Below are positions 26,579 through 35,361 of a stretch of 64,000 nucleotides of DNA, piece after piece; the first letter of the stretch is position 1, and each line of letters opens with the position of its first letter. The notes under the pieces are model-generated. The model was not told the origin of the DNA. It did no database searches and saw only the letters and a program-made list of their open reading frames with translations. The stretch lies in contig NZ_FOXH01000014.1 of assembly GCF_900115665.1 (NCBI RefSeq), forward strand, positions 110,637 to 174,636, in the 5' to 3' direction. A program made the position numbers and the translations under genes. This stretch comes from Pseudarcicella hirudinis. Its GTDB lineage: Bacteria > Bacteroidota > Bacteroidia > Cytophagales > Spirosomataceae.

Positions 26579-27367
26579 TTACTCCTGAGGTGTATCATTG
26601 GCCCAGACGTTCATCTCCAGTAAATTCACCAGACCAAAATGCGTGGCTAATGCTACGTCTGCGGCATCTCTCCCATAAGCAATGCTGATTCTTTTGCCTA
26701 CCGGTTTTTCCTGCGTAGCATCAAAAATGTACCATCTTCCGCCAAGATAGGCTTCAAACCAGGCATGAAGATCCATCGGTTTCAGGTCATACAGATACCC
26801 GACTACCATTCTTGCCGGAATATTCAGACTTCTGCACAGGGAAATACCTAAATGAGAAAAATCACGGCAAACGCCTGTCCTGGTACGTGCAGTATCCAGT
26901 GCTGAAGTAGAGACATCAGAAGTTCCGTACTCGTAAACGATATTTTTCCTTATCCAGGCTCTGATTGCTTCTACCTGCTCATAACCCTGAGGATAACCTT
27001 CTACAATCTCCAGAGCCATATGCCCGAGTAAATCGGACTGGCAGTATCTGCTTGGCAATAAAAAGGATAATATTTCTTCAGGAATGTCTTCAGCGGGTAC
27101 TAATTCAGCAGAAAAGTCAACATCAATTTCATCGATCGTTTCTACACAGGTACGGGTTTTAATGGAAAAAGTCCCGCTTGGAATAATCAGACGCTGACAA
27201 AAATTTCCGTAACTGTCAGTATATTCGCTTACAGCTACGTGGGGTTCCATGATATATTCTTCGCTGAGTACAAACTGTCCGCCGCCGCTGCGGGGACGAA
27301 GCATCAAAATAGTTGGAGTCGGCAGCGATGCTTCCATTTTAAGAAAACACCCGGCGTATAGTTTCAT
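26579..27367 (-). CDS. Transglutaminase-like cysteine protease family protein
   Basis: A 262-residue protein without signal peptide. An N-terminal beta-rich domain (about 1-105) resembles the bacterial transglutaminase-like N-terminal region; the catalytic core follows with Cys167 in RTGVCRDFSHL, His201 in MDLHAWFEAY and Asp216 in YIFDATQ, the papain-like triad in correct order. Such proteins may hydrolyse or cross-link peptides or ligate amines, and bacterial members are often linked to amino-acid ligases, which are not seen here. It is monocistronic, with a TTTTCTACAA motif 29 bases upstream of the start codon. Family is firm, activity unknown. Confidence 0.9.
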   Translation of the reverse strand: MKLYAGCFLKMEASLPTPTILMLRPRSGGGQFVLSEEYIMEPHVAVSEYTDSYGNFCQRLIIPSGTFSIKTRTCVETIDEIDVDFSAELVPAEDIPEEILSFLLPSRYCQSDLLGHMALEIVEGYPQGYEQVEAIRAWIRKNIVYEYGTSDVSTSALDTARTRTGVCRDFSHLGISLCRSLNIPARMVVGYLYDLKPMDLHAWFEAYLGGRWYIFDATQEKPVGKRISIAYGRDAADVALATHFGLVNLLEMNVWANDTPQE

Positions 27368-27395
27368 AAAGGGTTAAAATATATTTTGGCAGTTT

Positions 27396-27405
27396 TTTTC
27401 TACAA
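27396..27405 (+). promoter_or_regulatory. TTTTCTACAA motif, copy 4
   Basis: Exact 10-mer 29 bases upstream of the transglutaminase ATG (gene on the minus strand, so read there as TTGTAGAAAA). Confidence 0.4.
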
Positions 27406-27754
27406 TATACGAATAAAAAACTGCTTCCTGTTTAAAATCATCTCTGTCAAACCCGCTATTTTCAAAGCTTTTAACCTTAAATGAAAGGATATTACATCAA
27501 ATCAATCTCTTATAGATTATAAAATCCTGCAAACTTATATTTTAATGCAATTCAACATTCATATCATTTATTTTCAAATTGGTTACATTAATTCTCTCAT
27601 TCATTACAAAGTGTTTTTTTCCCTGTCTCTAAATCGAATCCTATCTATTATTTTCAGCAAGAAATTTATGCAGGTAATGCGGGCTACATCGGTTAATTCC
27701 CGTTATCCTCTGAACTTTCAGTAACCCAATCCTTTAAAACCTGACCACATATTT

Positions 27755-27796
27755 ATATGCAAAAGAGACGCTGTCACCAGCGTCTCTTTTGCATAT
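27755..27796. terminator. Very long perfect hairpin, terminator of coiled-coil lipoprotein gene
   Basis: 19-bp perfect stem (27755-27773 and 27778-27796) with a 4-nt loop; the centre is AAAAGAGACGCTG / CAGCGTCTCTTTT. It lies 28 bp downstream of the lipoprotein stop on the minus strand. Confidence 0.8.
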
Positions 27797-27823
27797 CATA
27801 TTATATATTATTTTTCTGAAAAC

Positions 27824-28285
27824 TTACTCCAAATCTTTCTGAGCTTTGTCAATCTGTTTATTTAGTTCGGATTTCAGCTCTTTCCATTCTTTTTTAGTAT
27901 TGTCTTTTAATTCTTTCAAAGAAGCATCCAGATTCTCTTTTTCCTTTTCTAATTTCTTTTTGCGGGCTTCCCAGTTTGCTTTTTCCTTATTTTTTGCGGT
28001 TGCAATTTTACCATCTATTCTGGCAATTTCATTTTTAATCGCTTCCTGCTGCTTATCTATTTTCGCAACAAGTTCCTCTTTCTCTTTATTTACACCGCTT
28101 TTTATATCATCTGCGGTATCTTTCACTTTATCCGCAGCATCTTTGGCGGCTTTTTCTACATCTTCCTGTGCATTTTGAGCTTCATTGGCCACTTCCTGCT
28201 TTTTTTCACGGGAACAAGAAGTTGTTGTTGCTACAAAAATGCCCGAAATAAGTGCTACCGTTAATAGAAATGTTGTCTTTTTCAT
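27824..28285 (-). CDS. Coiled-coil lipoprotein, stress-type
   Basis: A 153-residue protein with a lipoprotein signal (lipobox ATTTSC, Cys24) and a mature part almost wholly made of Lys, Glu, Ala and Asp in heptad-like order, from EVANEAQNAQEDVEKAAKD to the C-terminus. Two coiled coils are likely, about 30-70 (apolipoprotein/LEA-like) and 75-150. Similar small lipoproteins in Bacteroidota are annotated only as hypothetical or sll1863-like stress proteins; I do not claim a specific family. No catalytic features. It is probably anchored at a membrane facing the periplasm. Monocistronic with a strong terminator. Confidence 0.75.
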   Translation of the reverse strand: MKKTTFLLTVALISGIFVATTTSCSREKKQEVANEAQNAQEDVEKAAKDAADKVKDTADDIKSGVNKEKEELVAKIDKQQEAIKNEIARIDGKIATAKNKEKANWEARKKKLEKEKENLDASLKELKDNTKKEWKELKSELNKQIDKAQKDLE

Positions 28286-28521
28286 ATGATCAGATTTGTT
28301 TAAGGTTCTTTATTTCTATACGTTATAAAAATTCCATACCGTGAACAACAGTGGTTACAAATTGTATAACGGAATAATTTATGGGTAAGAATTTCCCCAA
28401 ACCAAAATCCGGGAGACTTTTACCGGATCCTGAACCCGGCATAAAGTATAAAAAAAATGTCATAACTAATGGTCACGACATTTCCATATTCCCTAAACCT
28501 ATACTAAATATTTAAATATTG

Positions 28522-29019
28522 TTAATTTTCCTGATTACGTAATGTTTCCAGTTCTGCATCTGCATTGTGGGTTGCATGTAAAAGAGAACGGATAATTTTC
28601 AATGACTCATCGATTGCTTGTCGCTGACCGGAAAGAAATCTTTGCAATTCAGGCGTTTTCTGTACTTCATCTATTTCCAGAATGGCATCATATGCTAAGA
28701 TCGCCTGTTCATCTCCAAATTCACATGAGCTTAATATGGCATGGCGGTTATTGGCAGAAACCGCAGCTTTAAAGTCAATCCAGATCTGATGGATTTTTCC
28801 GACAAAAGTACAATCTTTTGCAGGTTCTCCCCCTAAACTGATCACAAAGTCCGCTATCTGGTTTTCAAATAATGTACTTTCATTGACCATTCCTTCGAAT
28901 AAAACCTTGAGGTCTTCGTCAAATACGTCAGTTGTCGCCTTCTGATAACCTTCTAAACGGCTGATATTTATTTCTATCAACTCGTTTAATACTTCTATTA
29001 TTTCCTGATGCTTTTCCAT
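28522..29019 (-). CDS. PA2169-type four-helix-bundle protein (DUF2383)
   Basis: A 165-residue all-helical cytoplasmic protein. The opening pattern LNELIEINISRLEGYQKA and the Glu/His placement in later helices (CEFGDEQAILAYDAIL) fit the PA2169/DUF2383 ferritin-like bundle family. The families often carry the word stress in genome context, and metal binding is possible but not shown. It lies alone between long spacers, at the end of the stress block. A TTCTACAA-like sequence (reverse strand of 29126-29134) lies about 107 bases upstream. Confidence 0.82.
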   Translation of the reverse strand: MEKHQEIIEVLNELIEINISRLEGYQKATTDVFDEDLKVLFEGMVNESTLFENQIADFVISLGGEPAKDCTFVGKIHQIWIDFKAAVSANNRHAILSSCEFGDEQAILAYDAILEIDEVQKTPELQRFLSGQRQAIDESLKIIRSLLHATHNADAELETLRNQEN

Positions 29020-29498
29020 AATTAAGTTTATTTTAGCATGATAACATTTTAGTGTGTTTTAAGAAAGATTACACAGGAAAGAAAAAACATTATTCCATTG
29101 ATTTTCAACGCATAAAGCCCTGAACTTGTAGAATAATGTCCTCTTTGCGGGGAAACCTATTCCGGCAAACCTTAAAAGCAATCAAAAAAAACTTAACCCG
29201 GATACTGTAAAATAACTGATGAGAGCCAATAACAGAGCTGACTCCTGTTCTGAACTTAATCGTAGATATTATTTGTTGAAATATAAATGTAAAGATATGC
29301 AGGAACCTTATTGTCCTGCTTTCTATGTGTTAATAAGAGAAATTCTGCGGTAAACTACTTAAACTATCCCGAAAATTTTCGATTTTTTTTGATACCCGAA
29401 ACTTATCCATGCGAAATCTTATACATTTGAAGTAAGCAAACCCATTCTGTGAAGCAAATAAATTATTAACATTTGAAGTAAAAAATTATACAATTTAC
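29020..29498. other. 479-bp intergenic region with direct repeat
   Basis: Divergent promoter region. It holds a 13-bp direct repeat ACATTTGAAGTAA at 29423-29435 and 29469-29481; the first copy forms a TAnnTTTG element (TACATTTG, 29422-29429). No ORF was found. Confidence 0.6.
29423..29481 (+). repeat. 13-bp direct repeat upstream of the cyclase gene
   Basis: ACATTTGAAGTAA occurs exactly at 29423-29435 and 29469-29481, 46 bp apart (start to start), the second copy ending 17 bp before the cyclase ATG. It may be an operator or a duplicated promoter element. Confidence 0.55.
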
Positions 29499-30812
29499 AT
29501 GAAGTTTCGTTTTCCCGGCAGAAATATCCAGCTTGAAACTTTCTTTGAAAGAGAATTCGAAAAAGAGAATTTTCGGAGAGAGAGACAACGGGCTGGTCTG
29601 TTAGCTTTTATCTTTGCCCTCGGCGTCGGGGGATTAGTGTTGTTTTTTAATTTACTGGATCATACCATTTTTTTCTACAACAGTTTTTATCAAACCTTAT
29701 TAACGTACCTCATTCTGATGAGTTTGTATGAGGCACTGATCTGGTTTTTCTTTAAAAAAGGGATGATTCTGATTCCGAAATTTCCGATTTTCGCCAAATT
29801 CGGCAATTCCACTTTCGAGTTAACCTGTCTTACCGGAACTTTATACTGGATTTCGAAAGAATTTCAGCAGCCAATTCTGGTCATGATTTCCCCTCCTACT
29901 TTCATCTATTTCTTTTTTATTATCCTTTCAACACTCCGTCTGAATTTCTCTGTATCACTCTGGACGGGAACAATGGCCGGATTACAATTTCTGGCATTAA
30001 GTTATTTTTTAATTGAAAAACAGGCTGTTTATTCTGAAAATGATGTTTATGCCAAGTCGATACTTCCTTACATCGCAAAATCTTTTATCCTGATTTTATC
30101 CGGAATTGCCGCAGGATATGTTGCTCAGCAGATTAAAAGAAGTATTCAGTTATCTATCGAAAACACGGAAAAACAAAACCAGATCCTGAGGCTTTTCGGG
30201 CAGCAGGTTTCACCGGAAATTGTACAGGTAATGCTCGCTCAGTCCGGTACGCTGGAAAGCCGGCACATGAAAGTAGCTGTCATTTTTGTTGACATAAGAG
30301 ATTTTACCAAATATGCCGACAAACATTCTGCGGAAGAGGTAGTAGAATATCAGAATGCCTTTTTTGGCATTGTTGTAGGAATTGTCAACAAACACAAAGG
30401 GGTTATCAATCAATTTTTAGGGGATGGCTGTATGATCACATTCGGGGCTCCGGTTTCACTTGAAAATCCTGCTGAAAATGCCGTAAAAGCCGCAATAGAT
30501 ATTCTGGATGAAATCCGCAACGCAAATGAAAACGGACTGATTCCCAATACCATTGTCAATATGGGCATTCAGGTCGGTGATGCAGTAACCGGTAACATCG
30601 GTTCTGAAACCCGTCAGCAATATAACATTACCGGAAATGTGGTTATTCAGGCTGCCAGAATCGAACAGCTCAACAAAGAATATCATTCACATATTCTGGT
30701 AAGTCAACAGGTTGTTGATGAAATTACTGCAATTCCAATTGAGTCGAAGCTGGTCGGCTATGTACATTTAAAAGGTATTGAAGAAGAAATATCCTTGTGG
30801 CAACTGGCTTAA
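29499..30812 (+). CDS. Membrane-bound class III adenylate/guanylate cyclase
   Basis: A 437-residue protein. The N-terminal half (about 35-225) has about six hydrophobic helices; a short linker (IENTEKQNQILRLFGQQVSPEIV) leads to a class III cyclase homology domain (about 255-437). Metal-binding Asp265 (FVDIRDFT) and Asp309 (FLGDGCMITFG) are at the canonical spacing, so catalysis is plausible, making a cyclic nucleotide from a nucleoside triphosphate. Base specificity cannot be read reliably. A hairpin terminator (30829-30874) follows. Note the HD-PycTM gene 6 kb downstream, whose relatives bind cyclic pyrimidine nucleotides; no operon link exists. Confidence 0.92.
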   Translation: MKFRFPGRNIQLETFFEREFEKENFRRERQRAGLLAFIFALGVGGLVLFFNLLDHTIFFYNSFYQTLLTYLILMSLYEALIWFFFKKGMILIPKFPIFAKFGNSTFELTCLTGTLYWISKEFQQPILVMISPPTFIYFFFIILSTLRLNFSVSLWTGTMAGLQFLALSYFLIEKQAVYSENDVYAKSILPYIAKSFILILSGIAAGYVAQQIKRSIQLSIENTEKQNQILRLFGQQVSPEIVQVMLAQSGTLESRHMKVAVIFVDIRDFTKYADKHSAEEVVEYQNAFFGIVVGIVNKHKGVINQFLGDGCMITFGAPVSLENPAENAVKAAIDILDEIRNANENGLIPNTIVNMGIQVGDAVTGNIGSETRQQYNITGNVVIQAARIEQLNKEYHSHILVSQQVVDEITAIPIESKLVGYVHLKGIEEEISLWQLA

Positions 30813-30828
30813 TTGTGAGTTATTAATA

Positions 30829-30874
30829 AACAGGAGTTGCCCGGAAGAATCATCTTTATGGCAATTCCTGTTTT
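30829..30874 (+). terminator. Terminator of the cyclase gene
   Basis: 13-bp stem AACAGGAGTTGCC / GGCAATTCCTGTT (30829-30841, 30860-30872) with one G-U pair, then TTTT. Confidence 0.75.
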
Positions 30875-31091
30875 AAGTCTTCTCCGATTGATTTTCCTTC
30901 CAACATTTTGGTCATCAATACTTTTTCAGTTGTTTTTACTCCCCTTTCGTATAGTGCCTTCTTTATTTTATTTGGTCAAATCAGGTAAACTATATAATTA
31001 TTTTTTTATTTTTTTATACAAAATACATAAAATCAAAAATACACCTATTAAATCTATGATTTTTATAGACTATTAAATTTCAATTATTATC

Positions 31092-31122
31092 TTTGTCAAA
31101 AATTATCCGGAAATCATCTTTG
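31092..31122 (+). promoter_or_regulatory. Bacteroidota-type promoter of the TonB receptor
   Basis: TTTG at 31092-31095, exactly 19 nt spacer, then CATCTTTG at 31115-31122 (7 of 8 to TAnnTTTG). A transcript would start near 31129, giving a leader of about 35 nt before the ATG at 31165. Confidence 0.55.
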
Positions 31123-31164
31123 TATTATCTATAAAAACCATAGAATAAATATACTCTTATCGTC

Positions 31165-34011
31165 ATGAAAAAATTATTACTAACATTATTTCTCTTAACC
31201 ACAGGTCTGGGAATATTTAGTTCTCAGGCACAAGACAATCTTATTTTAATATCAGGGAAAATTATTGACAAAGACAGTAAAGAGCCACTGATTGGTGCCG
31301 GAATTCAGGTAAAAGGAACCGTTACAGGCAGTATTACTGACAGTAAAGGTGCTTTTGCTTTGAAAACCAAACTGAAATTTCCATTCAAACTTGTTTTCTC
31401 TTATGTAGGTTATGCCACACAGGAATTTGAAGTTAAGAGCCTTAGTGATCAATTGAATATTGAACTCGTAACACAGTCTATCTTAGGCCAGGAAGTAGTT
31501 GTTACGGCATCCAGAGTTGAGGAAAGCATTCTTAAATCTCCTGTTGCCATTGAAAAACTGGACATTCGTGCAATTAAGGAAGCTGCAGCTCCAAGTTTTT
31601 ATGATGCACTGGAAAACGTTAAAGGGGTACAAATGATCACTTCAAGCTTAACTTTCAAAGTGCCTAACACCCGCGGATTCAACATTCCTAACAACTTCCG
31701 TTTCATGCAATTGGTTGACGGAGTTGACATGCAGGCTGCAACCTTAGGGGTTCCGCTTGGGAATGCCATCGGACCAACAGAATTAGATATTGAAAGTGTG
31801 GAAATTACACCTGGTGCAGCTTCTGCACTTTATGGAATGAATGCCATTAATGGTCTGGCAAACCTGCAAACAAAAAGCCCTTTCCGTTATCAGGGATTAA
31901 GTGTTTATCAAAAAGTAGGTGTAAACCACGTTGATGGCGTTGATCACTCAGCAAGTCCTTTGACGGAAACAGCTATCCGTTATGCCAAGGCATTCAATAA
32001 CCGCTTTGCATTCAAAGTAAATTTCAGTTATCTGAAAGGTACTGACTGGGTTTCAAATTCTCAGAACGACCAGAACCCTCAGAATTTAACTTCAGCTAAC
32101 CCGCGTTTCCCTGAACTTTCAGGCATTAATAACCCGGCTTATGATGCCTGGAACAGATATGGTGATGAAAGTAATAATAACAACACTGTTACAATTAACT
32201 ATCAGGGTAAAACACAAGGATTTAATGTTCGCAGAACAGGTTATTATGAGAAAGATCTGGTAAATCCTGAAATCAAAAATATCAAGTTTGATGCTGGTCT
32301 TTTCTACAAACTGAATGAAAAACTTGAGCTCTCTTACAACTACAGATATGGCTTGATGGACGGTACTTTCCAGAGAGGTAACAAAGTGAGATTAGACGGT
32401 GTAACAGTTCAGAACCATAAATTAGAATTAAAAAGCCCCGTTTTCACCCTTAGAGCATACGCTTTAATTGAAAATACCGGAGATTCATACAATGTAAAAC
32501 CTTTGGCTGACAACCTTGATTTAACACATTTGTCAAACAAAGACTGGACAACCAAATTCACTAACACTTTACAGGCAGCAGTAAACAGTGGTGTTGATCT
32601 GGCAACAGCAATGCAACAGGCCAGAGCAGCAGCAGATCAGGGAAGAGTTTTACCCGGAACACCTGAGTTTAATGCCTTAAAAAGTACCATTATCGGTATT
32701 AATAACTGGGATCATGCAGCAAACGTAGTGGGTGCTCCTGCCACAGGTGGTGCATGGATGACTCAGCGAAGCAGAACTTATCATGCTGATTTACAATATG
32801 ATTTAAGCAGCAAAATCAAAATATTTGATTTATTGGTCGGAGCAGATTATCGTTTATATGAAGTAATTCCGGATGGAAACAACTTTGTAGATTTTTCAAG
32901 ACCATTGGCTGAACGTACTTTACCGGGAGGTAACAACCAATATTATACAAAATATGGTGCATTTGCACAATTGACCAAGCGTTTCTTTGATGATAAACTT
33001 AAAGTTACAGCATCTGGCCGTGTAGATAATAACCCTGAATTTTCTCCGAAATTCAACCCAAGAGTTGCTTTGGTTTATACAGCTGCTGAAAAACACAATT
33101 TCCGTGCTTCTTTTCAGAACGGATACCGTTTCCCTGCTTTATTTGAAGCATTGTCTTTCGTAAATAATGGTAACGTACGCCGTGTAGGTGGTCTTGCAAG
33201 AGTGAATGAAGGCCTGGGTTATCTTGAAAACTCTTATACACTGGCTTCAATCAATAACTTTACCAACGCCGTTAATGCTGACGTGGCAAACGGAATTAAG
33301 AAAACGGATGCTGCTTTGAAGGAAAGAGGTCTATTACAGGTAGCCAATTTACCGGCAGAACAGCCTGAGCAGATTAACTCATTTGAAGTTGGTTATAAAA
33401 GCGTGTTGCTGAATAACAAACTCTCTATTGATGTAGATGCTTATTACAATAGCTACAGTAATTTCCTTGGACAGGTTGAGGTAGCCGTTCCTTCTTCCGG
33501 AAAAGTTGGTTCCGATGCCGCTGTACAGGATATGCTGATTCGTGCTAACCAGACACGTTACAGAGTTTATACCAACGCTAAAAATACTTATAACAGCTAC
33601 GGCTCTTCACTTGGGCTTACTTATAACTTTTACAAAAAGTTTACTGTTTCAGGAAATGTTAATTACAATAACATCGAGTCAAATGCTACGCCTGATATTT
33701 TCGTAACAGGTTTTAATACCCCGAAATGGGCTACCAACCTTTCTTTGAGCAACAGAGAAGTTGTTAAAAATTTCGGATTCAATGTAGTATGGAGATGGCA
33801 GGATGCTTTCTTGTGGGAAAGCCCGCTTGTAAACGGAACAGTAGCCGCTTATTCAAATGTTGATGCTCAGATCAATTTAAGAGTCCCTCAATATAAAGCG
33901 ACTGTGAAACTGGGTGCTTCAAACGTTCTGAATAACCGTTATATCCAATATGCAGGTGGCCCGACAATCGGCGGTTTATACTACCTGGCTGTAACAATTG
34001 ACGGAATTTAA
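31165..34011 (+). CDS. TonB-dependent receptor with carboxypeptidase-regulatory domain
   Basis: A 948-residue outer-membrane transporter. Signal peptide (about 1-22, ending SQAQ); CarboxypepD_reg-like domain (about 28-105); plug domain (about 112-230, with VVVTASRVEESILKSPVAIEKLD, and PGAASALYGMNAINGLANLQTK); the rest is the barrel. The plug is of the classical siderophore/vitamin type (VTASR) and not of SusC type, and there is no SusD partner. It is a different class from the two Oar-like receptors in this window. Monocistronic: own promoter-like element upstream and terminator downstream at 34037. Substrate cannot be told; the neighbouring convergent mannan genes are on the other strand and do not by themselves prove a link. 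Confidence 0.9.
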   Translation: MKKLLLTLFLLTTGLGIFSSQAQDNLILISGKIIDKDSKEPLIGAGIQVKGTVTGSITDSKGAFALKTKLKFPFKLVFSYVGYATQEFEVKSLSDQLNIELVTQSILGQEVVVTASRVEESILKSPVAIEKLDIRAIKEAAAPSFYDALENVKGVQMITSSLTFKVPNTRGFNIPNNFRFMQLVDGVDMQAATLGVPLGNAIGPTELDIESVEITPGAASALYGMNAINGLANLQTKSPFRYQGLSVYQKVGVNHVDGVDHSASPLTETAIRYAKAFNNRFAFKVNFSYLKGTDWVSNSQNDQNPQNLTSANPRFPELSGINNPAYDAWNRYGDESNNNNTVTINYQGKTQGFNVRRTGYYEKDLVNPEIKNIKFDAGLFYKLNEKLELSYNYRYGLMDGTFQRGNKVRLDGVTVQNHKLELKSPVFTLRAYALIENTGDSYNVKPLADNLDLTHLSNKDWTTKFTNTLQAAVNSGVDLATAMQQARAAADQGRVLPGTPEFNALKSTIIGINNWDHAANVVGAPATGGAWMTQRSRTYHADLQYDLSSKIKIFDLLVGADYRLYEVIPDGNNFVDFSRPLAERTLPGGNNQYYTKYGAFAQLTKRFFDDKLKVTASGRVDNNPEFSPKFNPRVALVYTAAEKHNFRASFQNGYRFPALFEALSFVNNGNVRRVGGLARVNEGLGYLENSYTLASINNFTNAVNADVANGIKKTDAALKERGLLQVANLPAEQPEQINSFEVGYKSVLLNNKLSIDVDAYYNSYSNFLGQVEVAVPSSGKVGSDAAVQDMLIRANQTRYRVYTNAKNTYNSYGSSLGLTYNFYKKFTVSGNVNYNNIESNATPDIFVTGFNTPKWATNLSLSNREVVKNFGFNVVWRWQDAFLWESPLVNGTVAAYSNVDAQINLRVPQYKATVKLGASNVLNNRYIQYAGGPTIGGLYYLAVTIDGI

Positions 34012-34036
34012 GAAATTCTTCAGATTCCAAATCACC

Positions 34037-34074
34037 AAAGAGGAGAATTACCCGACGGTAATTCTCCTCTTTTC
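34037..34074. terminator. Bidirectional terminator between TonB receptor and epimerase
   Basis: Perfect 16-bp stem AAAGAGGAGAATTACC / GGTAATTCTCCTCTTT (34037-34052, 34057-34072) with loop CGAC. It ends two bases before the epimerase stop codon. Confidence 0.88.
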
Positions 34075-34075
34075 A

Positions 34076-35275
34076 TTAACACTTACCAAGTCTGTGTATT
34101 ATTTCCATACAAGCCCGTGCATTATGATAAGGGCATTTCCAAAAGCCGATTTTATCCTCATTATTCATCAGGGTTCCGTCTTTAAATCTTCCCCAAAACC
34201 ATTCTCCCTGGTCCTTGTCTAACAGATTTTGTTTTGTAAAATCCCAAATTTTAATAACCTTTTCAAAATATTCCGGATTTCCGGTAAGCTGAAAGGCATT
34301 CAGAAAACCAACCATTCCTTCTGCAGAAACCCACCATTCCCGGTGGCTGTCGAGGTGATTATCTGAAGGATCAAACTCATGGTTAAAAGCACCGTCCTCT
34401 CCTATTCCTTCGGTCGAAGCATCAGCTATTTCAACAGCCAGCTTTCTGAAAACAGCTATTATCTCTTCTTCATTCAAAATCTCAGCGGCTTCCTGCAGCA
34501 ACCAGGCCGCTTCAATGTCATGTCCGTAAGAAATAGCCTCAGATTGGGTGTGCCAGTCTTTATCAAAAAACAATTGTAAATGCCTGGTTTCAGGATGAAT
34601 AATTTTACCCTGAAAAACCTCAGCAAGCAAATGCCTGATTTGTTTTTTCAGATCTTCATCCTTCCACACTTTATAAAGATTTGCATACGCTTCCAGAATA
34701 TGCAAATGCGTATTCATCGTTTTAGGATCATTCCGGTCTTTTTCACTTAATCTCAGATCATCAATAAGCACCCAGTTTTCAGAAAAGGCTTCAAAATATC
34801 CTCCTTTTTCAGCATCAAAACTATGTTTTTCAATGAGATAGAACAGCTCTTTGGCAAAGGACAAAGCCTCCTCTTTTCCGGTAGCTATAAAATATTCGCT
34901 CAATCCATAAATTCCGAAAGCCTGTCCGTAAATCTGTTTTCTCTTACTCAACGGTTTACCATTATAATCAACCGACCAAAATAATCCGTCATTTTCCGGA
35001 TCTCTGAAATGCTCTCTCAGATACACATAAGCACGATCAGCCAATAGCAGAGATTCTTCATCTTTCAAATGGTTATAAGCTGACGAGAACGTCCACAGAA
35101 TCCGGGTATTCAATACGCCTCCCTTCGGAGCCTCCGTATGGACTTTTCCGTTATTGTCAATTTTTCCCAGAAAACCGCCATTTTCAGTGTCTGGGGAATG
35201 TTGTTTCCAATAGGTCAGAATATTATACAGTTCTGCCTGAATTTCTTTTGAAAAAATCTCAACGCGGGGATTCAT
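34076..35275 (-). CDS. Cellobiose 2-epimerase-like enzyme (AGE superfamily)
   Basis: A 399-residue cytoplasmic (alpha/alpha)6-barrel enzyme of the N-acylglucosamine 2-epimerase superfamily. Conserved blocks MNTHLHILEAYANLY, SYGHDIEAAWLL, EWWVSAEGM and FWKCPYHNARACMEI are those of cellobiose/mannobiose 2-epimerases rather than of GlcNAc epimerases, and contain the expected catalytic His residues. Such an enzyme converts beta-1,4-mannobiose to mannosyl-glucose, or cellobiose to glucosyl-mannose. The gene directly follows a GH26 mannanase in the same direction (about 86 bp), which supports mannobiose as natural substrate. A GH130 phosphorylase, usual next step, is not in the window. Confidence 0.88.
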   Translation of the reverse strand: MNPRVEIFSKEIQAELYNILTYWKQHSPDTENGGFLGKIDNNGKVHTEAPKGGVLNTRILWTFSSAYNHLKDEESLLLADRAYVYLREHFRDPENDGLFWSVDYNGKPLSKRKQIYGQAFGIYGLSEYFIATGKEEALSFAKELFYLIEKHSFDAEKGGYFEAFSENWVLIDDLRLSEKDRNDPKTMNTHLHILEAYANLYKVWKDEDLKKQIRHLLAEVFQGKIIHPETRHLQLFFDKDWHTQSEAISYGHDIEAAWLLQEAAEILNEEEIIAVFRKLAVEIADASTEGIGEDGAFNHEFDPSDNHLDSHREWWVSAEGMVGFLNAFQLTGNPEYFEKVIKIWDFTKQNLLDKDQGEWFWGRFKDGTLMNNEDKIGFWKCPYHNARACMEIIHRLGKC

Positions 35276-35361
35276 ATATTAATTAATGTAAAAGAGAATA
35301 GATACTAAATGCCCTGATCTTACTCATTCAGACCATTTGTGAAAAGAGTTGCCCGAAATCT

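Larger units (their letters stand above)
27368..27823. other. 456-bp AT-rich spacer
   Basis: Promoter region of the transglutaminase (with the 10-mer at 27396) followed by about 350 bp without ORF or family signal, ending in the long hairpin at 27755-27796. Confidence 0.6.
30813..31164. other. 352-bp spacer with terminator and promoter
   Basis: Contains the cyclase terminator at 30829-30874 and a promoter candidate at 31092-31122. A 79-codon plus-strand frame between them starts inside the terminator stem and is not believable. Confidence 0.6.

Noticed and set aside
30837..31076. 79-codon hydrophobic plus-strand frame after the cyclase
   Set aside because: Starts inside the cyclase terminator stem, extremely AT-rich and without family character.
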